Assembly: GCA_022564385.1 (NCBI GenBank)
Contig: JADFLN010000041.1
Span: 1 to 12,357 of the forward strand
Direction: 5' to 3'
DNA length: 12,357 nucleotides
From: Nitrososphaerota archaeon
Lineage (GTDB): Archaea > Thermoproteota > Nitrososphaeria > Nitrososphaerales > Nitrosopumilaceae
The notes below the pieces were generated by a model, which worked only from the letters and a program-made list of their open reading frames with translations, had not been told where the DNA came from and ran no database searches. The position numbers were made by a program, and so were the translations under genes. Of this stretch, positions 1 to 7,850 are shown piece after piece (position 1 is the first letter of the stretch; every line of letters starts with the position of its first letter).

Positions 1-756
1 TCCCCCGAAGCAGCAAAAATTTCATTTGGTTTAGGGATAAGACATGTAGCGTTTTGTGATTCACCACATGCTGATGCAGTTATGCGATTAACATTACCCT
101 TAATTCAAAAATTGCTTATTCCAAATATTATCCCAAAAAATGAATTTTCTAAATATTGAATTGATAAGAAAAATATTATTTCATACAAAGCAATAGATGC
201 AGTTGTCACTATCAAAAGGAAAATAAATCAAGAAGCGTCGTTACCATTTAAAAAGCATAAAAGAAAAAATATTTTGATCAGAGTAGAAGAAAAAGAAGCA
301 TCATATGCATCAAAATCAAGTAAAATAATTCCAATTATTAAACAAGTTGTAAAGGAGTATAGTAAAGAGAATATTGTAATTTTAGGTAGATACACAAAAC
401 AAATTCAAAATCTCCAAAAAAAGTTTGGTAAGAAAGCTAAAATTGTGGGAATGATATTTGATGGAAAACATTTGTTGAACAATACAGATATTTTCATAGG
501 TTCTGGTGGAACCATGACTGCAGAATCTGCTTTATTGGGAATTCCTACTATCTCATATAATGCAGTTCCAAATATTATAGAAAGTTATTTAGTAAAAAAA
601 TTTCTAGTGAAAAGAGAAACAAATCCAATGAAAGTTTGTAACGATATCAAGAAAATTTTTACAACATCAAATAAAGAATACCAAAAAAGAGTAAAGAAAA
701 TTTTAGATGAGATGGAAGATCCTATTCAGAAATTAACAAGTGTAATAAAACAATAA
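1..756 (+). pseudogene. DUF354 family protein (glycosyltransferase-like fold), 5' end outside the window, interrupted by an in-frame TGA
   Basis: Frame 1 reads as one continuous DUF354-like protein from the left edge to the TAA at 754-756, except for a TGA at 157-159. Before the stop it has the family-like stretch SPEAAKISFGLGIRH, then DSPHADAVMRLTLPL and a Pro-rich segment ending NEFSKY. After the stop it continues IDKKNIISYKAIDAVVTIK with no frame change, and later carries GSGGTMTAESALLGIPT, a nucleotide-sugar-binding-like loop of MurG/epimerase-fold enzymes. Family members usually have Gly at the stop position (KYGI), so a single GGA to TGA change explains it. The rest shows no other damage. 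A shorter product could begin at TTG 274, but it would lose the N-terminal half. Its role is unknown; DUF354 genes often sit among surface-polysaccharide genes. A sequencing error is the main alternative to a true pseudogene. Confidence 0.75.
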
Positions 757-827
757 TTTCCAATTATATCATTAGAGACAAATTAAAGTAAAAAGTTCAT
801 TAAGGGATGTGGGGTGTTCGGTTTAGC

Positions 828-900
828 AGCCCGGTAGTGTAGAGGTCAAGCATAGGGGCCTTTGAAGCCCTTGACCCCAGTTCGAGTCTGGGCCGGGCTA
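828..900 (+). tRNA. tRNA-Gln (anticodon TTG)
   Basis: The 73-base gene folds into a complete cloverleaf. The acceptor arm AGCCCGG (828-834) pairs perfectly with CCGGGCT (893-899), followed by discriminator A900. The D stem GTGT (837-840) pairs with GCAT (850-853) using two G-U wobbles. The anticodon stem GGGGC (855-859) pairs with GCCCT (867-871) around loop CTTTGAA, so the anticodon is TTG (862-864), reading CAA and CAG for glutamine. The T stem CCCAG (876-880) pairs with CTGGG (888-892) around TTCGAGT. The variable loop is four bases. There is no intron, and CCA is not encoded, as is usual in archaea, so it must be added after transcription. Confidence 0.95.
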
Positions 901-903
901 CTC

Positions 904-914
904 TATTTAAAAAA
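904..914 (+). promoter_or_regulatory. TATA-like box for the dehydrogenase-like gene
   Basis: The run TATTTAAAAAA begins four bases after the tRNA. A start of transcription about 26 bases downstream would fall near 935. That would exclude the ATG at 925 and leave ATG 943 or ATG 970 as translation starts. Inferred from spacing only. Confidence 0.35.
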
Positions 915-969
915 TGGATAATCTATGTTACACGAATATAATATGGATGTTTTTTCTGAAATTAGGGCT

Positions 970-1707
970 ATGACAGACATTATTTTAGGCATGGGTGAAA
1001 TGGGAGAAACACTATTTGACTTACTTATTGAAAGAGGATTCAATTGCATTGGAATTGACATAGATAACTCAAAATGCAAAAACTATTCAGAAAACTCTAC
1101 AATAAAAAATCCAGAATATCTTCATGTGTGTATTCCCGGAGAATTAACAAAATTTGTAGATATTACATTAAATTGGATTAACAAGATTGAAGGTTTGAAA
1201 GTAATCATAATACATTCAACTGTAAAACCAGGAACAACAAGAAATATTCAACAGAAATCTAAAACTCCAATTTTATTTTCACCAATTCGTGGAGTACATG
1301 AAAGATTTTTAGAAGATATTAAAAAATATACAAAATTTATTGCGTCAGATGACAAACAATTATCTCTGGAAATAAAATCAGATTTAGAAAAAAGATTTCA
1401 AAAAGTGGAATGGATGTCAACAACCAAAACTGCAGAACTTGCAAAAATATTAGTTGATACAACATACTATGGATGGTTAATTAATTATGCTCAGATTACA
1501 AAAATGATTTGTGAAAAAGAAGGTGTTGATTTTGATGAAATGTGGAAATTTGCTGATGAAATCCATGAATATATAGGAAATAGACCAAAAATGTATCCAG
1601 GAATTATTGGAGGACATTGTGTAATTCCAAATCTAAGTTTAATAGAAAATGAAAACTTGGATATAATTAAAAAAATTAACGAGTTGTATAAAAAATTTAA
1701 AAAATAA
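970..1707 (+). CDS. Short UDP-glucose/GDP-mannose dehydrogenase-like protein lacking the C-terminal nucleotide-sugar domain
   Basis: This is a 245-residue cytoplasmic protein related to nucleotide-sugar 6-dehydrogenases, which are usually over 400 residues. It has a Rossmann NAD-binding start with GMGEMG at 7-12 and an acidic IDID at the end of the second strand (29-32), then HSTVKPGTT at 82-90 like the family's STxPGTT. The central-domain helix AELAKILVDTTYYG (155-168) keeps the catalytic-type Lys159. GGHC (214-217) carries the Cys that is the nucleophile in the family. The protein then ends, so the C-terminal UDP-binding domain is missing. By hand alignment the usual Asn after the Lys is Asp163, and the usual Asp after the Cys is Asn221. 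ATG 970 was chosen because it puts the glycine motif six residues from the start; ATG 925 and 943 are in frame but add no family-like sequence. True dehydrogenase activity is uncertain. Confidence 0.75.
   Translation: MTDIILGMGEMGETLFDLLIERGFNCIGIDIDNSKCKNYSENSTIKNPEYLHVCIPGELTKFVDITLNWINKIEGLKVIIIHSTVKPGTTRNIQQKSKTPILFSPIRGVHERFLEDIKKYTKFIASDDKQLSLEIKSDLEKRFQKVEWMSTTKTAELAKILVDTTYYGWLINYAQITKMICEKEGVDFDEMWKFADEIHEYIGNRPKMYPGIIGGHCVIPNLSLIENENLDIIKKINELYKKFKK
1690..1704 (-). terminator. T-rich terminator candidate for the ABC exporter operon
   Basis: Read on the minus strand this is TTTTTTAAATTTTTT, beginning about 13 bases after the permease stop codon. Archaeal termination commonly uses T-runs without a hairpin. 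It lies inside the last codons of the convergent dehydrogenase-like gene. Confidence 0.4.
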
Positions 1708-1716
1708 TTTGAATTT

Positions 1717-2460
1717 CTAAAAATCTAGTTTTGTTAATAATTTTGATGCAATAATGAACAAAATAGAAGCAATTCCCACAAGAACTATCATTTCATAAAT
1801 TATAAATTCAGTGATAGTTCCAAAAATTCCTGCTCTAATTATATCTACAAGATAAGTTAATGGGTTTAGGTAAAATGCAGAACGTAATGGTTCTGGAACT
1901 CCTTCAGCTGGATAAAATGCAGTACTGACAAAAGCAGATATTAGAAAAACAGTGTTAATAACTACATTAAATCCCTCACTTGAGCGTAATCTGGTAGAAA
2001 TTATTGATGCCAATGATCCAAATAATATAGATCCAGTAATTGCACAAAAAATAATTATTGGAATTGTAACAAATGAAAATTCTATAGATTCAAAAAATAC
2101 AGGATAGCCAACTAAAGCTATCAAAAATGCACTTAGTAATCCTACTATTCCTATAGTACAGATATTGCTAAGAATATAATGACTTCTAGTGAATGGTCCT
2201 GACATGATTTGTTCAAACATGCCATATTTTCTATCGTTCCAAATAATAATACCAGAAATAAGTGTGCTATTCATAATATTAAATCCAATCATGCCTGAGG
2301 CTAAAAATGCAGGATAATCAAGATCTTTACCACCAAAAGGAACTTCGTGGATTAATGGTGCATATGCAAAACCTGCAACAAAAATATAGATCAAGGGGAA
2401 AATAACTTGCCAAATTAAAAACCCAGGGTTAAGAGAAATTGTTAGATTTCTATTTACCAA
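1717..2460 (-). CDS. ABC-2 type transporter permease
   Basis: This 247-residue integral membrane protein forms the channel of an ABC exporter driven by the ATPase encoded just upstream. About six hydrophobic segments can be seen, near residues 14-34, 52-74, 100-120, 130-155, 167-185 and 220-240. The C-terminal part carries the ABC-2 signature region, with FYPAEGVPEPLR followed by NPLTYLVDIIRAGIFG (199-214). The start is TTG at 2460, one base after the ATPase stop codon, which implies translational coupling. No ATG lies between it and an upstream in-frame stop at 2485-2487. The cytoplasmic N-terminus before the first membrane segment is shorter than usual for the family. The substrate cannot be told from sequence; DrrB-like drug or lipid export is the usual guess. 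Confidence 0.88.
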   Translation of the reverse strand: MVNRNLTISLNPGFLIWQVIFPLIYIFVAGFAYAPLIHEVPFGGKDLDYPAFLASGMIGFNIMNSTLISGIIIWNDRKYGMFEQIMSGPFTRSHYILSNICTIGIVGLLSAFLIALVGYPVFFESIEFSFVTIPIIIFCAITGSILFGSLASIISTRLRSSEGFNVVINTVFLISAFVSTAFYPAEGVPEPLRSAFYLNPLTYLVDIIRAGIFGTITEFIIYEMIVLVGIASILFIIASKLLTKLDF

Positions 2461-2461
2461 T

Positions 2462-3400
2462 CTAATTATGGGATGTATTTTCTTTCACCATTTTTAAAAA
2501 GATGTCTTCAAGATTTGTTGGAACAGCTGATAGATCTTCAATTTCAATACAGTTATCACTAAGTATTTTCAATACTTGTAGCAATACCGATTCTGATTGT
2601 TCTGAATGAATTATTATATTTGTTCCAGTGTTAAAATCAATTTTACAATCTTGAATTCTAGATAAGAGAGAAAGGATTTTAGATTGTTTTTCTAATAAAT
2701 GGATTTTGATGGTTTTTTCTTTCCCAAATCTATTCTTTAATGCATCAGGAGAATCAACAGTAATTATTTTTCCCTTATCAATTATTGCTATTTTATCACA
2801 AAGATATTCAGCCTCGCTTAGTATGTGTGTTGTATAAAAAATTGTTAATCCATTTTTCACTTTATTTTTTAAATAATCTAATAGTTTTCTTCTAGCACCG
2901 GGATCTAAACCGGCTGTAGGTTCATCTAAAAACAACAAATCCATATCATGCATAAATTCACGCGCAACTTGGACTCTTCTTCGTTGACCAATTGAAAGAT
3001 CTTCATTTCTTTTTTTACGGATTTCAACTAGTTCAAAATCTTTCAAAAGTTGTTCCATTCTTTGTTTACGTTTTATTCTTGGAACGTTCCACATCATCCC
3101 GTATTTATCAAGAGCTTTTTCTACAGATAATGTAGGCTCGTAGCTTGGTTGTTGTAAAACAACTCCTATCTTATGACGAACTTGAAGAGGATTTTCTACA
3201 GCATCTATACCAAAAATTGAAAGAGAACCTTGTGAGGGAGGAATAAGGGTTGTAAGAAGTTTGATGGTAGTAGATTTTCCAGCCCCATTAGGACCTAAAA
3301 ATCCAAAGACTTGGCCAGATTCTACTGAAAATACAAGATCATCTACAGCTTTTAGTGAACCATATGATTTTGATAAATGGTTTACATTAATACATAACAT
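2462..3400 (-). CDS. ABC transporter ATP-binding protein, DrrA/CcmA-like exporter type
   Basis: This 312-residue cytoplasmic ATPase powers the neighbouring ABC-2 permease. All nucleotide-binding motifs are intact: Walker A GPNGAGKST at 36-44, Q-loop at VLQQ (81-84), signature LSIGQ at 135-139, Walker B LLFLDEP at 155-161, D-loop GLDP and switch His192. Residues after about 225 form the C-terminal extension typical of DrrA-like exporters, ending in PTNLEDIFLKMV (295-306). It is the first gene of a two-gene operon, with its TAG one base from the permease start. ATG 3400 gives the expected N-terminus, with the first strand leading to the aromatic Tyr13 that stacks on ATP. A TATA-like element sits about 26 bases upstream, so the mRNA may be leaderless. 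The substrate is unknown. Confidence 0.92.
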   Translation of the reverse strand: MLCINVNHLSKSYGSLKAVDDLVFSVESGQVFGFLGPNGAGKSTTIKLLTTLIPPSQGSLSIFGIDAVENPLQVRHKIGVVLQQPSYEPTLSVEKALDKYGMMWNVPRIKRKQRMEQLLKDFELVEIRKKRNEDLSIGQRRRVQVAREFMHDMDLLFLDEPTAGLDPGARRKLLDYLKNKVKNGLTIFYTTHILSEAEYLCDKIAIIDKGKIITVDSPDALKNRFGKEKTIKIHLLEKQSKILSLLSRIQDCKIDFNTGTNIIIHSEQSESVLLQVLKILSDNCIEIEDLSAVPTNLEDIFLKMVKENTSHN

Positions 3401-3420
3401 AACAAAACTGCGATCATCCC

Positions 3421-3430
3421 ATTAATTTAG
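3421..3430 (-). promoter_or_regulatory. TATA-like box for the ABC exporter operon
   Basis: On the minus strand the sequence is CTAAATTAAT, centred about 26 bases before the ATG at 3400, the spacing expected for a leaderless archaeal transcript. It overlaps a small inverted repeat, ATTAA-TTTAG-TTAAT (3421-3435). Between here and the next promoter (3436-3588) I see no gene, only AT-rich sequence. Confidence 0.4.
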
Positions 3431-3588
3431 TTAATGAGGAAATTTTAGATGATTTTAGGAAGATTTGAATTGATTCATAGAAAACATGTAAAAGATTAGT
3501 AAATTATTGATTTAACAATTTTAAGTTTCAAAGAAGAAATGAGAAAGCGATCATTTTTTGGAAGAAGTATTTTAATTAACTAATGAAA

Positions 3589-3598
3589 TTTTTATTAA
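3589..3598 (+). promoter_or_regulatory. TATA-like box for the RPA gene
   Basis: TTTTTATTAA is centred about 29 bases before the TTG start at 3623. This spacing fits a leaderless or nearly leaderless mRNA. The palindrome TTAATTAA at 3572-3579 lies just upstream, where a TFB-recognition or regulator site could be. Confidence 0.35.
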
Positions 3599-3622
3599 GA
3601 GAACAAGTTTAGCAACAATGAT

Positions 3623-5020
3623 TTGTCAGAATTTAAAAATCTTATCGATAAATTGCTCGAACAAAAACCTGAATTAACTAAAGAAGATATTGAAGAACAG
3701 ATCAAGCGAAAAAAAGAAAAAATTGGTGCGGGATACTTGACAGATCAAGGAGCGTTATTTTTGATAGCATCTGATTACGGTGTTGCTCTATCAGAACCAC
3801 TAAAACTTGAAATGGAGTTGAAGGATCTGTATGCTGGAGCAAAAGAAATTTCTTTAGAAACAAGAGTTTTGAATCTTTCACCTGCAAAACAGTTTTCAAG
3901 AAAAGATGGTTCAGCATTTTTTCTAAGAACAATGACGGTATATGATACAAATTCAACTGCTAGTGTAAAACTGTGGGATGAAAAAGCAAATTTACCTGTA
4001 ATTGAAAATCTGAAACCTGGAGATTTAATAAAAATTATCAAAGCATATGTTAAATCTGATCTTGATGGTTCTCCTACTATCAATATTGGTTCAGGATCAA
4101 ATATTGAAACAATAAAGTCAGATAGTGAAATTCCAAGCATAGATACTATCACAAAAGATGTTAGTGAACTACAAGAAGGACAAAAAGATCTTGTAATTTC
4201 AGGAATAACTGATGGAATAATTAGTGGAATGGAATTTACAAATTCTCGAGGTAAACCTGGAAAAGCACTTAGAATGAGACTAAAAGGAAAAGACGGTAAT
4301 GCGATGAGAGTTGTTCTTTGGGGAAAAGATGAATCATCTATCCCAAATATGATTTCAAAGTCAGCCAAAGTAAGATTACTTGGAGTAAAAGTAAGATCAG
4401 GAAATCAAGGATTGGAAATTCATGGAAATGATGCAACTATTATTGAAATTGAAGGAGGAAAAGAAGTAGAACCAGTAATTGTAAGAGTTCTCTCCATATT
4501 AACAACAGACAATAATAAAAAAATGATTTTAGCTGTTGATAACAAAAAAAATTTATTTAACATAAGTGATTTGACAAACTCAACTAGTATTTGTGTTGAA
4601 GGAGATATAATAGAGTGTATGCCATCAAAAGTTTATGGTAATTCAATTACATTAGATGAAAATTCTTTTGTAAGAAAATTAGATAATGATGAATCTATTC
4701 CATCATTATCACAACTTAGAACAAAAATTAATGCTGTTAAAGCAGATGGGAATTATTGTATTGAGTCTATAATATTGAAAGTTCCTGAAAGGCGTGAAGT
4801 TCAAACAAAATCTGGAGAATCAATAGCACTATCAGAAATGTTTGTTGAGGATGACACAGGTCAGATTTGGGTAAAAGGTTGGAGAAATCAAGCAAGAGTA
4901 ATTGACAAATGTGAGTTAGGAGAAATAGTGTCAATTACAGGATTAAATGCTAAAGCAGGACTTGAAGGTAGAATAGAATTATTCCTTACGGCGTTTTCTA
5001 AAATTATAAAGAAAAATTAA
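3623..5020 (+). CDS. Replication protein A-like ssDNA-binding protein with four OB folds
   Basis: This 465-residue protein resembles archaeal RPA, which coats single-stranded DNA in replication and repair. A charged helical N-terminus (about 1-60) contains PELTKEDIEEQI and a GALFLIASDYGV helix seen in archaeal RPA subunits. Four OB-fold-like units follow, near 78-162, 188-278, 283-352 and 376-462. Repeated family traits are ALRMRL or FFLRTMTVYD strands followed by VVLWG or VKLWD (Trp118, Trp233) and a similar VKGW at 417-420. No Cys-rich zinc ribbon is present, unlike some archaeal RPA41 proteins. The start is TTG 3623, because the nearby ATG 3618 is out of frame and runs into a stop after 19 codons. 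Its 3' end overlaps the convergent Lhr gene by four bases. Identification is by domain pattern, so subunit naming is left open. Confidence 0.85.
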   Translation: MSEFKNLIDKLLEQKPELTKEDIEEQIKRKKEKIGAGYLTDQGALFLIASDYGVALSEPLKLEMELKDLYAGAKEISLETRVLNLSPAKQFSRKDGSAFFLRTMTVYDTNSTASVKLWDEKANLPVIENLKPGDLIKIIKAYVKSDLDGSPTINIGSGSNIETIKSDSEIPSIDTITKDVSELQEGQKDLVISGITDGIISGMEFTNSRGKPGKALRMRLKGKDGNAMRVVLWGKDESSIPNMISKSAKVRLLGVKVRSGNQGLEIHGNDATIIEIEGGKEVEPVIVRVLSILTTDNNKKMILAVDNKKNLFNISDLTNSTSICVEGDIIECMPSKVYGNSITLDENSFVRKLDNDESIPSLSQLRTKINAVKADGNYCIESIILKVPERREVQTKSGESIALSEMFVEDDTGQIWVKGWRNQARVIDKCELGEIVSITGLNAKAGLEGRIELFLTAFSKIIKKN

Positions 5021-7752
5021 GAATCCCAAAAACCTCTTGTAACAACATACTGTCTTTCAGCTTCATAGATTTGTTTGAATAGATATTCTTCATCTACCAT
5101 ATTTCGCAATATTCTTGCAGCAGTATCTGCTCCAACTCCATATCCAGATAATACTGTAATGGCAATCTTGCCAAAATTTTCTATTAAAGAAGAAACTTTC
5201 CAGGCACGATCAAACTTGTGTTTTTCGTCTGAAGTGAGTTTTTTTCCTGTATATTTTTTTTGAATGATTTTTTGTAAATCATAATCAGAATAGTAAGTAG
5301 CAGTGATTTGTCGGGCCTTACAATAGGGACATATCAAGATGTTTTTAACTTCATTAGTTTCTACTACACGTTCCCATTTTCCACATCTTGCACAAATTAA
5401 ACGATGTTTAGTCTTTGCAAGTCTTGCTTTTACAAGATCAAGAATTCCCTTATCAAGATTTGCTGGAGCTGCATAATATTTTGCAGTATGATCTAAAATT
5501 GGTTCTGCTAATTTTGAGAACTTTTCTACTTCTAACCATTTAACAGAAATTTTATTTTCACAAATTTTTTTAAGTGTTATTTCAGAATTTTTTAAATCAT
5601 ATTTATCATGGAATAATTCTCTTAGTGCTTCACGTACAAGTGGAGTTTTTGAATAACGTTCGTATAAGAATCTAGCAGATTTCCTCTCATAAATTGCTCC
5701 ACGTCCTACTATTCCAAATTTCTTTGCAACACACCATGTTTTCCAGTTAACATTATGAGTTCCTGTCAAAGAAGCAGTAACCATTGAATAAAGATCATAA
5801 TCATCCTTCAGAACTTCAAGGAAAAGTTTTTCAGAAATTCTTGACCGAGAAGATAAAACAATTCGATAACCATCAGAGCGAGACTCAACAACAGAACCCA
5901 ATAGAGAAGACAACATAGATGAAAGTAATGTTGCTAACGTAGAATTAATTTTTGTGCCAAAACATGAATGGATTACAATTGAACCTTGTGATTTACTTGA
6001 TTCAATAACAATATGATCTTCGTCAGGAACATGATCAAAATTTAATTTTTCAATTATTTTATTGGTTAGTTTTAGTGAGCCATTTTTTACTCTGGCACGA
6101 AAAATCCCTACCTTCCTTGCAGTATTATAATCAATTGGAATACTTTCACCTTCCCAATATGGAACAGTAATTCCTCCACCTCTAAAAGGTTCAACATTTA
6201 CGGTAAATGATTTTTCATCTACATTTAGTATTCTCCATTGTGAGCCTTTTAGTACAAAGATGTTTCCAGAATCTCCAAAGTCACCTACAAATCTTTGATC
6301 TAATGATCCAATAATTTTTTTTCCTACACTGTCAAATACTTTGAATTTTAGAATATCTGGAATTGTTGAAAGGTTCTCAAAATAATACTTGAAACAACGT
6401 CCTTTCTTCCAAAAAGTCATTTTTGTTCTATCAAAAAAAATCAGATAGTTTGAATCAAGTAAATCCAATACATCGATAAGATCTTCAAGTTTCAAATTTC
6501 GAAATGGATATGCTTTTGTCACAAGTTCAAAGGCTTTCTCAACTGGAATTTCTCCAATTTGCATTGTTAATCCAACTAAGTGATGAGCTAATACATCAAG
6601 AGAACTTTCATGAATTTTTTGTTCTTCAATTGAACCTTCTTGAACACGTTCAAGGATAGCTCGCGCTTCAAATTCATCATCAGAATTATTTGTTATAATT
6701 AGCCCCTTTGCTGATGTATTTAGATTATGTTTACTTCTTCCTATTCTTTGAATTAATTTTGATACTTGTCTAGGAGAACCATAATGAATCACCAATTCAA
6801 CTGAATCAATATCTAACCCTAATTCTAGTGAAGATGTACATACAACAATTCTATGTTTTCCTTCTCGTAAAGTATTCTCAGTTTCTTCTCTAACCTCTTT
6901 TGATAAAGAACCATGGTGTAATTCAATTTCTATAGGAGATTTTTCTTTTAAAATCGAAGCTAAAAATTCTGCTTCACCTCTAGTATTAGTAAATAGAAGT
7001 ATTGGAGAGTTTAAGTTAAGTTCTAAGACATATTCAATAATTTTTTCTGCAACATCAGAAATTGTTCCATCAACATACTTTATTTCTACATCATATTTTC
7101 TTAGTGATTTATCACGAATAATTTGACATTTTCTTTTGGTTCCTACAACAAATTTTCCTGCTTCCATAAAATTTCCAACGGTAGCAGATAATCCTATTTT
7201 TGTAAGAGGATATTTTGAATTTAATTCTAATCTCTCAAGACTTAAGGATAGTTGAGTACCTCTTTCACTAGCTAGTAACTCATGCACTTCATCAATTATA
7301 ATCCATTCTAAATCAGATAATGCATTCAGCATTTTAATTTGTGTTAATAAAATAACAAGAGTTTCAGGTGTTGTAATTAGAATGTCTGGAGGATTATCTC
7401 TGATTTTTTTTCTATCTTTTTGAGTAGTATCTCCATGTCTGATTTTAATTGATAGATCATTGTAATGTGCATATTTTGTAATTCTTCTAAATACATCACG
7501 GTTTAATGCTCGTAAAGGAGTAATATAGATAACTTTGATTTTTCCACTCTTCTTTGAATTTTTTAATAGGAAAAAAATTGGAAGTACAGAACATTCAGTT
7601 TTTCCTGAACCAGTAGGAGCAATTACAAGACAATCTTTTTTTTGTAAAATAATTGGTGAAGCTTTTTTCTGAATTTCAGTTAATTTAGAAAATCCAAATT
7701 TCTTAAATAGAGAATCAAGAAATTGATTCGTTTGTTGATTTTGATTTTTCAT
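5017..7752 (-). CDS. lhr: Lhr-family superfamily 2 DNA helicase
   Basis: This 911-residue protein is an ATP-dependent 3'-5' DNA helicase of the Lhr family, linked to DNA repair and replication-fork processing in archaea. RecA domain 1 holds Walker A APTGSGKT (45-52), TPLRA (78-82), TTPE (127-130), the Lhr-type box DEVH (154-157) and SAT (189-191). Domain 2 holds TNTR (255-258), CTSSLELGLDID (305-316) and QRIGRS (335-340). A winged-helix and Lhr-core region follows. Near the C-terminus, Cys787, Cys790, Cys808 and Cys811 form a CxxC...CxxC zinc-binding pair, followed by SGYGVGADTAARIL, a helix-hairpin-helix-like stretch. Length and motif order fit archaeal Lhr. The ATG at 7752 gives the Q-motif-like TEIQ at 25-28. 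It lies downstream of the RadB-like gene and overlaps the small membrane ORF in another frame. Confidence 0.95.
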   Translation of the reverse strand: MKNQNQQTNQFLDSLFKKFGFSKLTEIQKKASPIILQKKDCLVIAPTGSGKTECSVLPIFFLLKNSKKSGKIKVIYITPLRALNRDVFRRITKYAHYNDLSIKIRHGDTTQKDRKKIRDNPPDILITTPETLVILLTQIKMLNALSDLEWIIIDEVHELLASERGTQLSLSLERLELNSKYPLTKIGLSATVGNFMEAGKFVVGTKRKCQIIRDKSLRKYDVEIKYVDGTISDVAEKIIEYVLELNLNSPILLFTNTRGEAEFLASILKEKSPIEIELHHGSLSKEVREETENTLREGKHRIVVCTSSLELGLDIDSVELVIHYGSPRQVSKLIQRIGRSKHNLNTSAKGLIITNNSDDEFEARAILERVQEGSIEEQKIHESSLDVLAHHLVGLTMQIGEIPVEKAFELVTKAYPFRNLKLEDLIDVLDLLDSNYLIFFDRTKMTFWKKGRCFKYYFENLSTIPDILKFKVFDSVGKKIIGSLDQRFVGDFGDSGNIFVLKGSQWRILNVDEKSFTVNVEPFRGGGITVPYWEGESIPIDYNTARKVGIFRARVKNGSLKLTNKIIEKLNFDHVPDEDHIVIESSKSQGSIVIHSCFGTKINSTLATLLSSMLSSLLGSVVESRSDGYRIVLSSRSRISEKLFLEVLKDDYDLYSMVTASLTGTHNVNWKTWCVAKKFGIVGRGAIYERKSARFLYERYSKTPLVREALRELFHDKYDLKNSEITLKKICENKISVKWLEVEKFSKLAEPILDHTAKYYAAPANLDKGILDLVKARLAKTKHRLICARCGKWERVVETNEVKNILICPYCKARQITATYYSDYDLQKIIQKKYTGKKLTSDEKHKFDRAWKVSSLIENFGKIAITVLSGYGVGADTAARILRNMVDEEYLFKQIYEAERQYVVTRGFWDS

Positions 7753-7828
7753 AAACCATTACACCTACTAAACCAAGTGCAAATAAAACTATAGTAATTA
7801 TTGGAATTAAATCAAAAATTGTTACCAT
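7715..7828 (-). CDS. Probable 37-residue single-pass membrane microprotein
   Basis: The minus-strand frame from ATG 7828 to TGA 7715 encodes 37 residues. It starts MVTIFDLIPIITIVLFALGL, then VGVMVYEKSKSTNESIS. One hydrophobic stretch (about 7-26) is followed by a charged, polar tail (EKSKSTNES), the layout of a small membrane-anchored protein. It fills most of the 98-base gap between the RadB-like and Lhr genes and overlaps the first 38 bases of lhr in a different frame. An ATATTTAA box centred about 26 bases before the ATG supports independent leaderless transcription. I do not recognise the family, and at this length a chance frame is possible; conservation in relatives would decide. Confidence 0.5.
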   Translation of the reverse strand: MVTIFDLIPIITIVLFALGLVGVMVYEKSKSTNESIS

Positions 7829-7850
7829 TGATGAACTTCATGATCGACTA

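Noticed and set aside
157..159. TGA as a selenocysteine or pyrrolysine-type recoded codon
   Set aside because: Family members have Gly here, TGA is not the pyrrolysine codon, no SECIS-like structure is evident, and selenocysteine machinery is not known to me in this lineage.
3449..3583. Short plus-strand frames of 14-16 codons in the divergent gap
   Set aside because: They have no promoter at suitable spacing, no hydrophobic or motif signal, and such lengths are common by chance.
3775..4368. Long antisense open frame inside the RPA gene
   Set aside because: It lies wholly within a well-supported gene, has Ser/Pro/Phe-rich composition typical of a reverse-strand reading, and shows no recognisable motif.
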